NCBI GenBank assembly: GCA_963705635.1
Contig: CAVPKH010000002.1
Span: 1-64,000 of the forward strand
Length of the DNA: 64,000 nt
Direction of reading: 5' to 3'
Origin: VRUE01 sp963705635
GTDB lineage: Bacteria; Actinomycetota; Thermoleophilia; Solirubrobacterales; 70-9
Positions within the stretch are counted from its first letter, which is position 1, and each line of letters starts with the position of its first letter. Under the pieces are notes generated by a model. It made no database searches. It was not told the DNA's origin and saw only the letters and a list, made by a program, of their open reading frames with translations. Made by a program: the position numbers and the translations under genes. Positions 17,630 through 25,451 of this stretch are shown piece after piece.

Positions 17630-19165
17630 CTAGGGCACAAGGGCGACGGCCCCTCCGCGGCGTGGGTCCCCGCCACCACTGAGCGCGCCCGTAGCGCGGT
17701 CGCGCGTCACCGCCTGCACGCCACCGAAGAAGAGGTTGATCGCGGGCCGGCGCAGGACCGGCAGGCCGCGGGCCTCGATCCGCGCCAGCGCCTCCGCGTC
17801 GATGCCCGGCTCGGCCTGGACCACGCCGTGCTCGAAGTGCAGGCGCGGCGCCCGCACCGCTTCTGCCGCCGCCATCCCCCCCTCGACCGCCCGCACGATC
17901 GTCTGCAGGATGGCGGAGCGGATGCGGTTGGAGCCGGCGCTGCCAAGCCCGAGCTCGATCTCGCCGTCGCGCAGCACCACGGTCGGCGCCATCATCGACG
18001 GCACCCGCCTGCCGGGCGGGATCGCGTGGAAGCCGAGCGGGTTGAGGTCCTCCTCGCCCAGCATGTTGTTGAGGATCACGCCGGTGCCGGGGACGAGCAC
18101 GCCCGAGCCCGAGCCGTTGGAGCAGGTGACGCTGGCGCACATCCCGTCGCGGTCGATCGCCGAGATATGGGTGGTCGAGCCGAGCAGGTCGCCGGCGGTC
18201 GCATCGAGCAGGCGCGCATCGAGCAGGCTCGCCTCCGCCCCCCCGCCGTAGAGGGCCTCGGCGAAGGCCTCGCCGCGAGCATCGTTGGCGGCGCCCATCG
18301 CGGCGACGATCTGCTCGGGGCCACTGCGCTCTCCCAGCCGCTCCAACAGGCCGAGGCAGTAAGCGATCAGGATGCCGCCCGAAGACGGCGGCGGGTTGGT
18401 CAGCACCTCGGTTCCGCGAAATGCGGTGCGGATCGGCTGGCGCTCGATCGTCTCGTAGCCGGCCAGGTCAGCCGGGCCGAGCGTGCCGCCGTGGCGGACC
18501 ACGTAGTCGCTCAGCGCCGCCGCCACCTCGCCCCGGCAGAAGGGCTGCGCCCCTTCGGCGCCAAAGCGCTCCAGCGCCGCGGCCAGCTCGGCGAAGCGGA
18601 AGACCTCGCCCTCGCGCAGGGTTCGCCCGGCCGGCGCGTAGAGCTCCCGCGTGCCCTGCAGCCGCGCGTGGATCGGCTCGAGGATGTCGAGGATGTAGGC
18701 CTGCTCGGCGTTGACCGGCGCGCCCTCGCGAGCGAGGCGAATTCCGGGCTTGACCAGATCGGCGAGCGGGACCGAGCCGAAGCGGTCCAGCGCCTCCTCC
18801 AACCCCGCCGCCGTGCCGGGGGCACCGCAGGAGGCGGGGCCGACGTAGAACGTCTGCTCGGTGTCGACGTCGAAATGGACCGGCACCGGGACCAGCTCGG
18901 CTCGGCGCTCGATCCCATCGCGGCCGGGAGCGGCGACGAAGAAATCGAGCAGCACCGTCTCCTCGCCGCGGTGGACCATCATGAAGCCGCCGGCGCCGAA
19001 CCCGGTCAGCGGGCTCTCGACCGCGAAGGAAGCGAGCACCGCGCAGACCGCCGCGTCGACCGCGTTGCCGCCTTCGCGCAGGACTTCGGCCCCCGCCTCG
19101 GCGGTCAGTGGATGGCCGGCGGCGACAACCCCGCTCACAGCACGATTCCGCGCGGTGATCGGCAC
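17630..19165 (-). CDS. ggt: Gamma-glutamyltransferase
   Basis: Hydrolyses or transfers the gamma-glutamyl group of glutathione-like compounds. It is made as a precursor that self-cleaves before Thr331 in STTHISAID, giving subunits of about 330 and 181 residues. The substrate-binding GGSG-type loop is represented by PSSGGILIAYCLG and SNGSGSGVLVPGTGVILNNMLGE. No clear signal peptide is seen at the N-terminus (MPITARNRAVSGVVAAGHP), so it is probably cytoplasmic. Total length 511 fits. Actinobacteria rarely make glutathione, so the substrate may be another gamma-glutamyl compound. Confidence 0.92.
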   Translation of the reverse strand: MPITARNRAVSGVVAAGHPLTAEAGAEVLREGGNAVDAAVCAVLASFAVESPLTGFGAGGFMMVHRGEETVLLDFFVAAPGRDGIERRAELVPVPVHFDVDTEQTFYVGPASCGAPGTAAGLEEALDRFGSVPLADLVKPGIRLAREGAPVNAEQAYILDILEPIHARLQGTRELYAPAGRTLREGEVFRFAELAAALERFGAEGAQPFCRGEVAAALSDYVVRHGGTLGPADLAGYETIERQPIRTAFRGTEVLTNPPPSSGGILIAYCLGLLERLGERSGPEQIVAAMGAANDARGEAFAEALYGGGAEASLLDARLLDATAGDLLGSTTHISAIDRDGMCASVTCSNGSGSGVLVPGTGVILNNMLGEEDLNPLGFHAIPPGRRVPSMMAPTVVLRDGEIELGLGSAGSNRIRSAILQTIVRAVEGGMAAAEAVRAPRLHFEHGVVQAEPGIDAEALARIEARGLPVLRRPAINLFFGGVQAVTRDRATGALSGGGDPRRGGAVALVP

Positions 19166-19222
19166 GGATCGGAACCCCCGGAAGTCACCGTGCCGATCGC
19201 CGCGCTCAAGGGCGAAGCTCGG

Positions 19223-20353
19223 CTACCCGGGCAGGAACTCTGGGACGTCGATGCCGAGCTCGCCCGAGCGCTCGGGGCGACCGGAGCCGGGGCGGCCCGA
19301 GCGCGGCGGCGCGTCTTTGGTGCGGCGGATCATCGGCTCGGTGGTGCGGCGCGGCACCGAGCGGCCGTCGAAGCGGGTCGCGACCACGGTCACCCAGACC
19401 TGGTCGTTCAGCTCCTCGTCGACGTTGGCGCCGAAGATGATGTTGGCGTCGGGGTGAGCGGCCTCGCCGACGACCTTGGCTGCCTCGCTGACCTCGACCA
19501 GGGAGAGGTCGGCGCCGCCGGTGATCGAGAGCAGGATCGCCCGCGCCCCCTCCATCGAGGTCTCGAGCAGCGGCGAGGAGATCGCTTTTTCGGCGGCCAG
19601 GATCGCCCTGTCGTTGCCGTGGCCCATGCCGATGCCGAGCAGCGCCCGGCCGGCCTCGGACATGATCGTGCGCACGTCGGCGAAGTCGAGGTTGATCACG
19701 GCGGGAAGCGTGACCAGGTCGGAGATGCCCTGCACCCCCTGGCGCAGCACGTCATCGGCGACCTGGAAGGCCTCGACCATCGAGGTCTGCTGGTCGAGCA
19801 CCTCGAGCAGGCGGTCGTTGGGGACGACGATCAGCGTGTCGACCTCGGCCGCCAGCTCCTCGATGCCCTTGCTCGCCTGGTTGCCGCGGCGACTGCCCTC
19901 GAAGCTGAACGGCTTGGTCACGATGCCAACCGTGAGCGCGCCGACCTCGCGGGCGAGGCGGGCGATCACGGGGGCGGCGCCGGTGCCGGTGCCGCCGCCG
20001 GCGCCGGCGGCGACGAAGACCATGTCGGAGCCCTTGAGCAGGCGCTTGATCTTGTCCTGCTCCTCGAAGGCGGAGCGGTGGCCAAGCTCGGGATCCGCGC
20101 CTGCGCCCAAGCCGCGGGTCTGCTCTTCGCCGATGTGGATCGTGACGTCGGCCATGCAGAGCTGCAGCGACTGAAGATCGGTGTTGACCGCCATGAACTC
20201 GACCCCGGGAATCCGGGCCTCGACCATGCGATTGACGGCATTGACGCCACCACCACCGACCCCGACGACCCGAATCACAGGCTGGTGCGGCTCACCACTC
20301 CCAGGCGGCTCATACTCAGGCTCCTCCCGCCCGTACCGCGGCGCTTCCACCAC
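19223..20353 (-). CDS. ftsZ: Cell division protein FtsZ
   Basis: Tubulin-like GTPase that forms the division ring. The signature GAGGGTGTGAAPVIA, the start of the fold IRVVGVGGGGVNAVNRM, and the T7 loop VINLDFADVRTIM are intact. The conserved tail peptide LGIDVPEFLPG, which binds FtsA/SepF-type partners, is at the very end. The span given starts at the first usable in-frame GTG, which has no good Shine-Dalgarno. The frame stays open about 110 codons further upstream without ATG, GTG or TTG, and a strong ribosome site lies at 20681; see the separate extension entry. The usual partners ftsQ and murC are not adjacent; parA is immediately upstream. Confidence 0.96.
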   Translation of the reverse strand: MVEAPRYGREEPEYEPPGSGEPHQPVIRVVGVGGGGVNAVNRMVEARIPGVEFMAVNTDLQSLQLCMADVTIHIGEEQTRGLGAGADPELGHRSAFEEQDKIKRLLKGSDMVFVAAGAGGGTGTGAAPVIARLAREVGALTVGIVTKPFSFEGSRRGNQASKGIEELAAEVDTLIVVPNDRLLEVLDQQTSMVEAFQVADDVLRQGVQGISDLVTLPAVINLDFADVRTIMSEAGRALLGIGMGHGNDRAILAAEKAISSPLLETSMEGARAILLSITGGADLSLVEVSEAAKVVGEAAHPDANIIFGANVDEELNDQVWVTVVATRFDGRSVPRRTTEPMIRRTKDAPPRSGRPGSGRPERSGELGIDVPEFLPG

Positions 20354-20681
20354 AGGCTCGATCTCGCGCCGAGAAGAAGGCCGCGGCTCCTCGGAGAAAA
20401 CCCTTTTAAGCCTCTCAGGAGGGGTCTCGCTCGACTCTCCTGGAGTCGGCTCGGCTGGCGCTGCCGAGCGATCCTCGGACGCCTCTTCCGCGGGTGGCGT
20501 GGATGATGGGGGGGTCGAGGACGGACCGTGGCCCGCCCGCAGTGCCCCCCCTTCATCCTCGACAGGACCCGCGGCCGAGCCGTCCGAGCCCTCGTCGGTT
20601 GGAGCGTCGTCCGTAGTCGACCTGAAAAAGATCGGAGAGAGGCCCCTCCCGCATGCTCGCCCGCTTGTTACGGCGACTCAT
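20354..20681 (-). other. Probable frameshifted N-terminal extension of ftsZ
   Basis: An ATG at 20681 lies inside the 3' end of parA and is preceded by AAGGAGGT with an 8-base gap, the best ribosome site seen in this window. Its frame begins MSRRNKRASMREGPLSDLF and stops after about 43 codons. If one T is skipped in the T5 run (A5 at 20625-20629 on the plus strand), reading joins the FtsZ frame. That continues without stops through an acidic, Pro/Ser/Glu-rich stretch to the FtsZ GTPase domain. Either the assembly has an extra base or translation shifts by +1. Open frame and ribosome site are seen; the join is inference. Confidence 0.7.
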
Positions 20682-21945
20682 GTTCCAGAACCTCCTTGGC
20701 AAGCTCCCGGTAGTAGTTCGCGGCGCTGCTGCCGGAATCGTACTTGAGCACGCTGGCGCCTTTGACCGGGGCCTCGGCGAATTTGATCGCCTTGCGGATC
20801 CGGGACTTGAAGACGAGGTCGCCGAAGTTCTCTTCGAGGATTTCCACCGCCTCCTTGGCGTGGACCGTCCGCGTGTCGAGCATCGTCGGCAGGATGCCCT
20901 CGATCTTGACCTCCGGGTTGAGGTTCTCCTGGATCATCTTCAGCGTGTTCTGGAGCTGGACCAGTCCGCGCATTGACAAATACTCGCACTGCACGGGGAC
21001 GATCACCTTGTTGGCCGCGGTCAGCGCGTTGATCGTCAGCAGGCCGAGGCTGGGCGGAGTGTCCATGCAGACGAAGTCGTAGTCGGCGGAAACCTCTTTG
21101 AGCGCCTTCTCCAGCGAGCGCTCGCGGCCGATCTTGGTGCTCATCGCAATCTCGGCGCCGGCCAGGTCGATCGAGGAGACGGCGATGTCGATCTCGCGGC
21201 GCTGGACGATCTCGCTGATCGGCATGTCGTTGACCAGCACGTCGTAGAGGCTCTTCTCGACCTTGTCCGGGTCGATGCCCTGGCTCATCGTCAGGTTCCC
21301 CTGCGGATCGAGATCAACGCAGAGCACCCGGTACCCCAGCTCGGCAAAAGCGACGGCGAGGTTCAGGGTCGTAGTCGTCTTCGCCACGCCGCCCTTCTGG
21401 TTGGCGAAGGCGATCACGTCAGCGTGCTTGACCGGCAGCTCAGGCTCGGCCCGCGCAACCGTCACCTGCTCGTGTCGCGACGGAGCGAGCAGATCGCGAG
21501 GCATGAACCGCTCGGGCTCGTCGACGGTCCTCTCGGCCACAGCCGCCGCCGCGCTCGGTCCCGCAGAAGCTTCAACCGCCGATGCGGGGGGCGCGGAGCT
21601 CTGAACGGTCGATCCCGAGTCGCTGCCGCCATCGACGTCGGGAGCGACGTCGATCCGCTCATCCACGGGTGGCGTGGAGGAGGGGACGTCGCCCGCAGCT
21701 TGCGAGGACGACGGGTCCTCCTCCGCGACAGGACCCGTGGCCGAGCGCTCCGAACCCTGATCGTTCCAGTCTTGAGCATTAGAACCCTCGTCGTCCCAAG
21801 CCCGCTCATCGGTAGCCTCGTCCTCCCAGCGGTCCTCCCGCTCGGGGACCAGTTCCTCCATCCGCTGCAGCTCCTCGACGATCGGGTGCGGCTCGTCGAC
21901 GACGGGAGTGGGCTTGGACTTGTTCTTTCGGCTAAGGAATCCCAT
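20668..21945 (-). CDS. parA: ParA-family ATPase with long acidic N-terminal tail
   Basis: Chromosome-partition type ATPase. The deviant Walker A is FANQKGGVAKTTTTLN, followed by VLCVDLDPQGNLT and the Walker B region VCMDTPPSLGLLT. The C-terminal core matches Soj/ParA. The first 170 or so residues are disordered, acidic and low in complexity (WEDEATDERAWDDEG and Ser/Pro/Ala-rich parts), far longer than the usual few residues. Start taken at ATG 21945 (MGFLSRKNKSK); a GTG at 21972 is also possible. No parB is adjacent. Its 3' end overlaps the proposed ftsZ start by 14 bases, so the two are probably co-translated. Confidence 0.9.
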   Translation of the reverse strand: MGFLSRKNKSKPTPVVDEPHPIVEELQRMEELVPEREDRWEDEATDERAWDDEGSNAQDWNDQGSERSATGPVAEEDPSSSQAAGDVPSSTPPVDERIDVAPDVDGGSDSGSTVQSSAPPASAVEASAGPSAAAAVAERTVDEPERFMPRDLLAPSRHEQVTVARAEPELPVKHADVIAFANQKGGVAKTTTTLNLAVAFAELGYRVLCVDLDPQGNLTMSQGIDPDKVEKSLYDVLVNDMPISEIVQRREIDIAVSSIDLAGAEIAMSTKIGRERSLEKALKEVSADYDFVCMDTPPSLGLLTINALTAANKVIVPVQCEYLSMRGLVQLQNTLKMIQENLNPEVKIEGILPTMLDTRTVHAKEAVEILEENFGDLVFKSRIRKAIKFAEAPVKGASVLKYDSGSSAANYYRELAKEVLEHESP

Positions 21946-22931
21946 TGCGCGGGTATTCGCATGACCACCCACTTTTCCTGCCGCCCCCTGAAATTGCTAG
22001 GAATTGCCCGGTAACCGATCTGCTTGACAAGCGACTGGTCTTCGTCACCGGCAAGGGGGGCGTCGGCAAGACCACGGTCGCGGTCGCGCTTGGCATGCGC
22101 GCCGCCGCCGAAGGCAAGCGGACGATCGTCTGCGAGGTCTCCTCGCAGGAGAACGCGTCGCGCATCTTCGACCACACCGAAGTCGGCTTCCACGAGGTCG
22201 AGATGGCGGAGAACCTCTGGTCGATCTCAATCGACCCCGACGAGTCGATGCGCGAGTACGTCCTGCTCCAGCTCAAGGTGCGGGCGATGCGCGACATGCT
22301 CTTCCGCAGCCGCATCTTCAACTACCTCGCTGCGGCGACCCCGGGGCTGAAGGAGCTGGTGACGATCGGCAAGATCTGGGAGCTGGCCCAGCTCGACCGC
22401 AAGGTCAAGCAGGGGCGCAAGTACGACCTGGTGATCGTCGACGCTCCCGCCACCGGCCACGGGATCGGCTTCCTGCAGACGCCGCGCACCTTCGCCGCGA
22501 TCGCCCGGGTCGGCCCGATCCACTCCCAGGCCCAGCAGCTCGACCGCCTGATCACCGACCAGGAGCACACCGGCGTCGCGATCGTCGCCCTGCCCGAGGA
22601 GATGCCGGTCAACGAGTCGGCGGCGCTCGAGCACGACCTGCGCAGCGAGGTCGGCGTTGCCGTCGACCGCATCTACATGAACGGCCTCTACCCCGAGCGC
22701 TTCTCCAAGCCGGAGGCCGAGCGGCTGAGCGAGCTCGCCGACGGCGAGAGCGGAGCCGCCCGCGCCGCGGCGCGGGCGGCGCTCTCCGAGCACAACCGGG
22801 CCCGCTCCCAGCGCGCCCAGCTTGCCCGCCTGCGCCGCCGGGTCGAGGCCCCGGTCAAGACCCTCCCCTTCCTCTTCGAGCCCGAGCTGGGCGTCGAGGC
22901 CGCGGGGCAGCTGGCGAAGAGGCTGGGCTGA
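21945..22931 (+). CDS. ArsA/Get3-like ATPase, first subunit
   Basis: P-loop ATPase of 328 residues. Walker A is VTGKGGVGKTTVAVALG, with KTIVCEVS-type strand and VIVDAPATGHGIGFLQTP as the switch II region. Paired with the next gene, it matches the mycobacterial BagA/BagB (Rv3679-Rv3680) heterodimer, not an arsenite pump. Start is uncertain: the TTG at 21945 overlaps parA's ATG by one base, and no ATG, GTG or TTG occurs in frame before the P-loop. Homologue-like sequence begins around 22012 (VTDLLDKRLVFVTG), where the codon is GTA. Confidence 0.88.
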   Translation: MRGYSHDHPLFLPPPEIARNCPVTDLLDKRLVFVTGKGGVGKTTVAVALGMRAAAEGKRTIVCEVSSQENASRIFDHTEVGFHEVEMAENLWSISIDPDESMREYVLLQLKVRAMRDMLFRSRIFNYLAAATPGLKELVTIGKIWELAQLDRKVKQGRKYDLVIVDAPATGHGIGFLQTPRTFAAIARVGPIHSQAQQLDRLITDQEHTGVAIVALPEEMPVNESAALEHDLRSEVGVAVDRIYMNGLYPERFSKPEAERLSELADGESGAARAAARAALSEHNRARSQRAQLARLRRRVEAPVKTLPFLFEPELGVEAAGQLAKRLG

Positions 22932-24082
22932 TGCCGGCGGTCGGCGAGATCCTCGAGGGCAAGGGCATCTGCATCTGCGCCGGCTCGGGCGGGGTCGGCA
23001 AGACCACCACCTCGGCGGCGATCGCGACCGGGATGGCGGCGGGTGGGCTCAAGGTCTGCGTGCTGACGATCGACCCGGCCAAGCGGCTCGCCGACTCGCT
23101 CGGCCTCAAGGAGCTTGGCAACGAGGCGAGGCGAGTCGACCCGGAGCTGTTCGCCGCCAAGGGGGTCGAGATGAAGGGCGAGCTGTGGGCGATGATGCTC
23201 GACGCCAAGGCGACCTTCGACGAGCTGGTCGCGCGCCAGGCGCCGGACGAGGAGTCGCGCGACCGCGTCCTCGGCAACCGCATCTACCAGCAGATCTCCA
23301 ACGCCCTCGCAGGCTCGCAGGAGTACATGGCGATGGAGAAGCTCTTCGAGCTGCACACCGAGGGCCGCTTCGACCTGCTCGTCCTCGACACGCCGCCGAC
23401 CCGCAACGCGCTCGACTTCCTCGACGCGCCGAAACGCCTCACCCAGTTCATCGAGGGTCGCTCGCTGGGGGTCTTCATGCGCCCGACCGGCCTCGCCGCG
23501 CGGGTGGCGGGTCGCGGCGCCTCGGTCGCGCTCTCGGTCTTCAAGCGCATCGTCGGCTTCGACCTGATCGCCGACCTGGCCGAGTTCTTCAACGCCTTCA
23601 GCGGCATGGTCGACGGCTTCCAGGCCCGCGCCAAGCGGGTCAACAGCTTGCTCGCCGACCCCCGAACCTGCTTCCTGGTCATCTGCGGGCCGCAGGGCGA
23701 GCCGGTCGACGAGGCCGTCTACTTCCACCGCAAACTGGTCGAGGCGAAACTTCCCTTCGGTGGCGTCATCGTCAACAAGGTCCATTACCCCGCCGAGCGC
23801 CTGCGCGGCGACGGCGGCGACCTCGACAAAAGCCTGATCGAGAAGCTGGGCGACGAGGACCTCGCCAAGCGGATCGCCGCCAACTTCGCCGACTACCAGG
23901 CGCTGGCCGAGCGCGACGCGCGCAACATCGAGCGCCTGCAGACCGAGCTGCGAACCAAGGGCGTGATCCGCGTCCCCTACCTCGACGAGGACGTCCACGA
24001 CCTCGCCGGCCTGGCCGAGATCAACCGCTACCTCTTCGCCAGCAGCGAGGAGCGGATCGAGATTGCGGCAGGCCGGGCCTGA
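22931..24082 (+). CDS. ArsA/Get3-like ATPase, second subunit
   Basis: 383-residue partner of the preceding ATPase; the ATG overlaps the previous stop by one base. Walker A is CAGSGGVGKTTTSAAIA and the A-loop VLTIDPAKRLADSLGL is characteristic of the ArsA family. LLVLDTPPTRNALDFLDAP is the switch II region. The C-terminal half includes FRRITG-like helices (RVAGRGASVALSVFKRIVGFDL) that may form a hydrophobic groove. In mycobacteria the pair affects stress survival and glycerol metabolism; the role here is unknown. Confidence 0.9.
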   Translation: MPAVGEILEGKGICICAGSGGVGKTTTSAAIATGMAAGGLKVCVLTIDPAKRLADSLGLKELGNEARRVDPELFAAKGVEMKGELWAMMLDAKATFDELVARQAPDEESRDRVLGNRIYQQISNALAGSQEYMAMEKLFELHTEGRFDLLVLDTPPTRNALDFLDAPKRLTQFIEGRSLGVFMRPTGLAARVAGRGASVALSVFKRIVGFDLIADLAEFFNAFSGMVDGFQARAKRVNSLLADPRTCFLVICGPQGEPVDEAVYFHRKLVEAKLPFGGVIVNKVHYPAERLRGDGGDLDKSLIEKLGDEDLAKRIAANFADYQALAERDARNIERLQTELRTKGVIRVPYLDEDVHDLAGLAEINRYLFASSEERIEIAAGRA

Positions 24083-24089
24083 ACCTTGC

Positions 24090-25424
24090 CTATTTCCCGT
24101 CCCAGTTGCCGACGACGGGAATCGAGCTGGCGCTTCCGCGAACGAAGATGTAGTCGGAAGGGCCATCTGAGAGCGAGTTGCTGAGATGCCAGCTCTGGTC
24201 CCAGGGGTAGTAGGCGCCGGTCGAGTCCTTGCCGTCGCCATTCCAGTCGCCGACCACGGGGATCGAGTTGGCGGCGCCACGGGAGAAGATGTAGTCCGAA
24301 GCGCCAGGAGCAAGCGAGTTGCTCAGGTGCCAACTCTCGTCCCAAGGGTAGTAGGCGCCGGTCGAGTCGCGGCCATCGCCGTCCCAGTCGCCGACCACCG
24401 GGATCGAGTTGGCGGCGCCGCGGGAGAAGATGTAGTCCGAAGCGCCCGGCGCGAGGGCGTTGCTCAGGTGCCAGCCCGCGGGACCTGGCTCGTAGAAGCC
24501 CGTGGAGTCCCTGCCGTCGCCGTCCCAGTCGCCGACCACGGGGGTGACTCCAGCCTTGCCGCGGGCGAAGATGTAGTCGGAGGAGCCGGGCGCGAGGGCG
24601 TTGCTCAGATGCCAGCCGCCGGGGCCGGGATCGTAGAAGCCGGTCGAGTCGCGGCCATCGCCGTCCCAGTCGCCGACCACCGGGATGGTGCCAGCTTGGC
24701 CGCGGGCGAAGATGTAGTCGGAGGAGCCGGGCGCGAGGGCGTTGCTCAGGTGCCAGCCCGCGGGACCTGGCTCGTAGAAGCCCGTGGAGTCGCCGACGCC
24801 ACTCGGCGCCGGGGTCGCGGCCGGTGTGGGTTTCGGCGCCGGCTTGGGCTTGGGCGTGGGCTTTACGTCCTTGACGTGAATGAAGTTGTCAGGCATCGCT
24901 GGTGAATTCCTCGCTATCCGCCAGCGGTCGGTGTAATTGAGGCCGTAGTTGTCATCGCTGAGCTCGATGTAGGAGGAGGTCACCGCCTCGACGTAGGCGA
25001 CATGCCCAAAGCCCTTGTTCCACTGCGCTATCGAACCCAGGGCAGGCGAGCGATCGACCCGGGCGCCACCCAGAGGGGCCCTCGTATCCCAGTAGGTCGC
25101 GTTGCCGTGCCAGCCGGGGTTTCCGGCGCCGTTCTTCCACAACCGGTAGGCCGCGTAAAGCGTGCAGTTGTGAAGCCCGTACTTATTCCGGCTCGCGTAG
25201 CCAGCGCCATAGAAGGAGCCAGGCCAGCCGTCGCTCTTACCAGCGTATTTCGCCCCCGTGCAGCGGTAATCCGCGGCTGGGCCGCACAGCCGCGTCACTC
25301 CCTTGACGCTGGCGCCAGGAAGAGAGTGCGTGCTAGAGGACGGGCTCGCGCAAGCGGCGACTGGCAGCGTGAGACCTGCAATACAGGCACCGCACGCAGT
25401 CAGGACTCTGAGTACCCCCGCCAC
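24090..25424 (-). CDS. Secreted CHAP-domain protein with five 47-residue repeats
   Basis: Extracellular protein of 444 residues. A signal peptide (VLRVLTACGACIAGLTLPVAACA) is followed by a CHAP amidase/peptidase domain with probable catalytic Cys in HNCTLYAAYRLW, His in GFGHVAYVEAV and the polar partner in ELSDDNYG. A Lys-Pro-Ala hinge (about residues 190-205) leads to five tandem repeats of the type STGFYEPGPAGWHLSNAL ... PVVGDWDGDGRD, resembling FG-GAP/VCBS-like Asp-rich beta-propeller units. It probably cuts peptidoglycan while the repeats anchor it to wall or glycan. Convergent with the ATPase operon, 7 bases apart. Confidence 0.9.
   Translation of the reverse strand: MAGVLRVLTACGACIAGLTLPVAACASPSSSTHSLPGASVKGVTRLCGPAADYRCTGAKYAGKSDGWPGSFYGAGYASRNKYGLHNCTLYAAYRLWKNGAGNPGWHGNATYWDTRAPLGGARVDRSPALGSIAQWNKGFGHVAYVEAVTSSYIELSDDNYGLNYTDRWRIARNSPAMPDNFIHVKDVKPTPKPKPAPKPTPAATPAPSGVGDSTGFYEPGPAGWHLSNALAPGSSDYIFARGQAGTIPVVGDWDGDGRDSTGFYDPGPGGWHLSNALAPGSSDYIFARGKAGVTPVVGDWDGDGRDSTGFYEPGPAGWHLSNALAPGASDYIFSRGAANSIPVVGDWDGDGRDSTGAYYPWDESWHLSNSLAPGASDYIFSRGAANSIPVVGDWNGDGKDSTGAYYPWDQSWHLSNSLSDGPSDYIFVRGSASSIPVVGNWDGK
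24093..24788 (-). repeat. Five tandem in-frame 141-bp repeats
   Basis: Units at 24648-24788, 24507-24647, 24366-24506, 24225-24365 and a 3'-shortened last unit 24093-24224. Units 1-3 share the GFYEPGP form and units 4-5 the GAYYPWD form; the second halves are nearly the same in all. The high similarity at DNA level suggests recent copy-number change by recombination. Confidence 0.9.
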
Positions 25425-25451
25425 TGGCGCGGCACCCTACCAGTGAATACT

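Noticed and set aside
17426..20506. 1026-codon open frame on the plus strand
   Set aside because: Antisense to the cyclase, ggt and ftsZ; Arg/Ala/Gly/Asp-rich composition typical of high-GC shadow frames; no motif.
21945..24082. Arsenite efflux operon (arsA-like genes)
   Set aside because: No arsB, arsD or arsR nearby, and the pair matches the paired Get3-like ATPases of actinobacteria better.
24093..24788. Regular repeats that could suggest a CRISPR array
   Set aside because: Units are 141 bp, contiguous, and in frame within a coding sequence, with no spacers.
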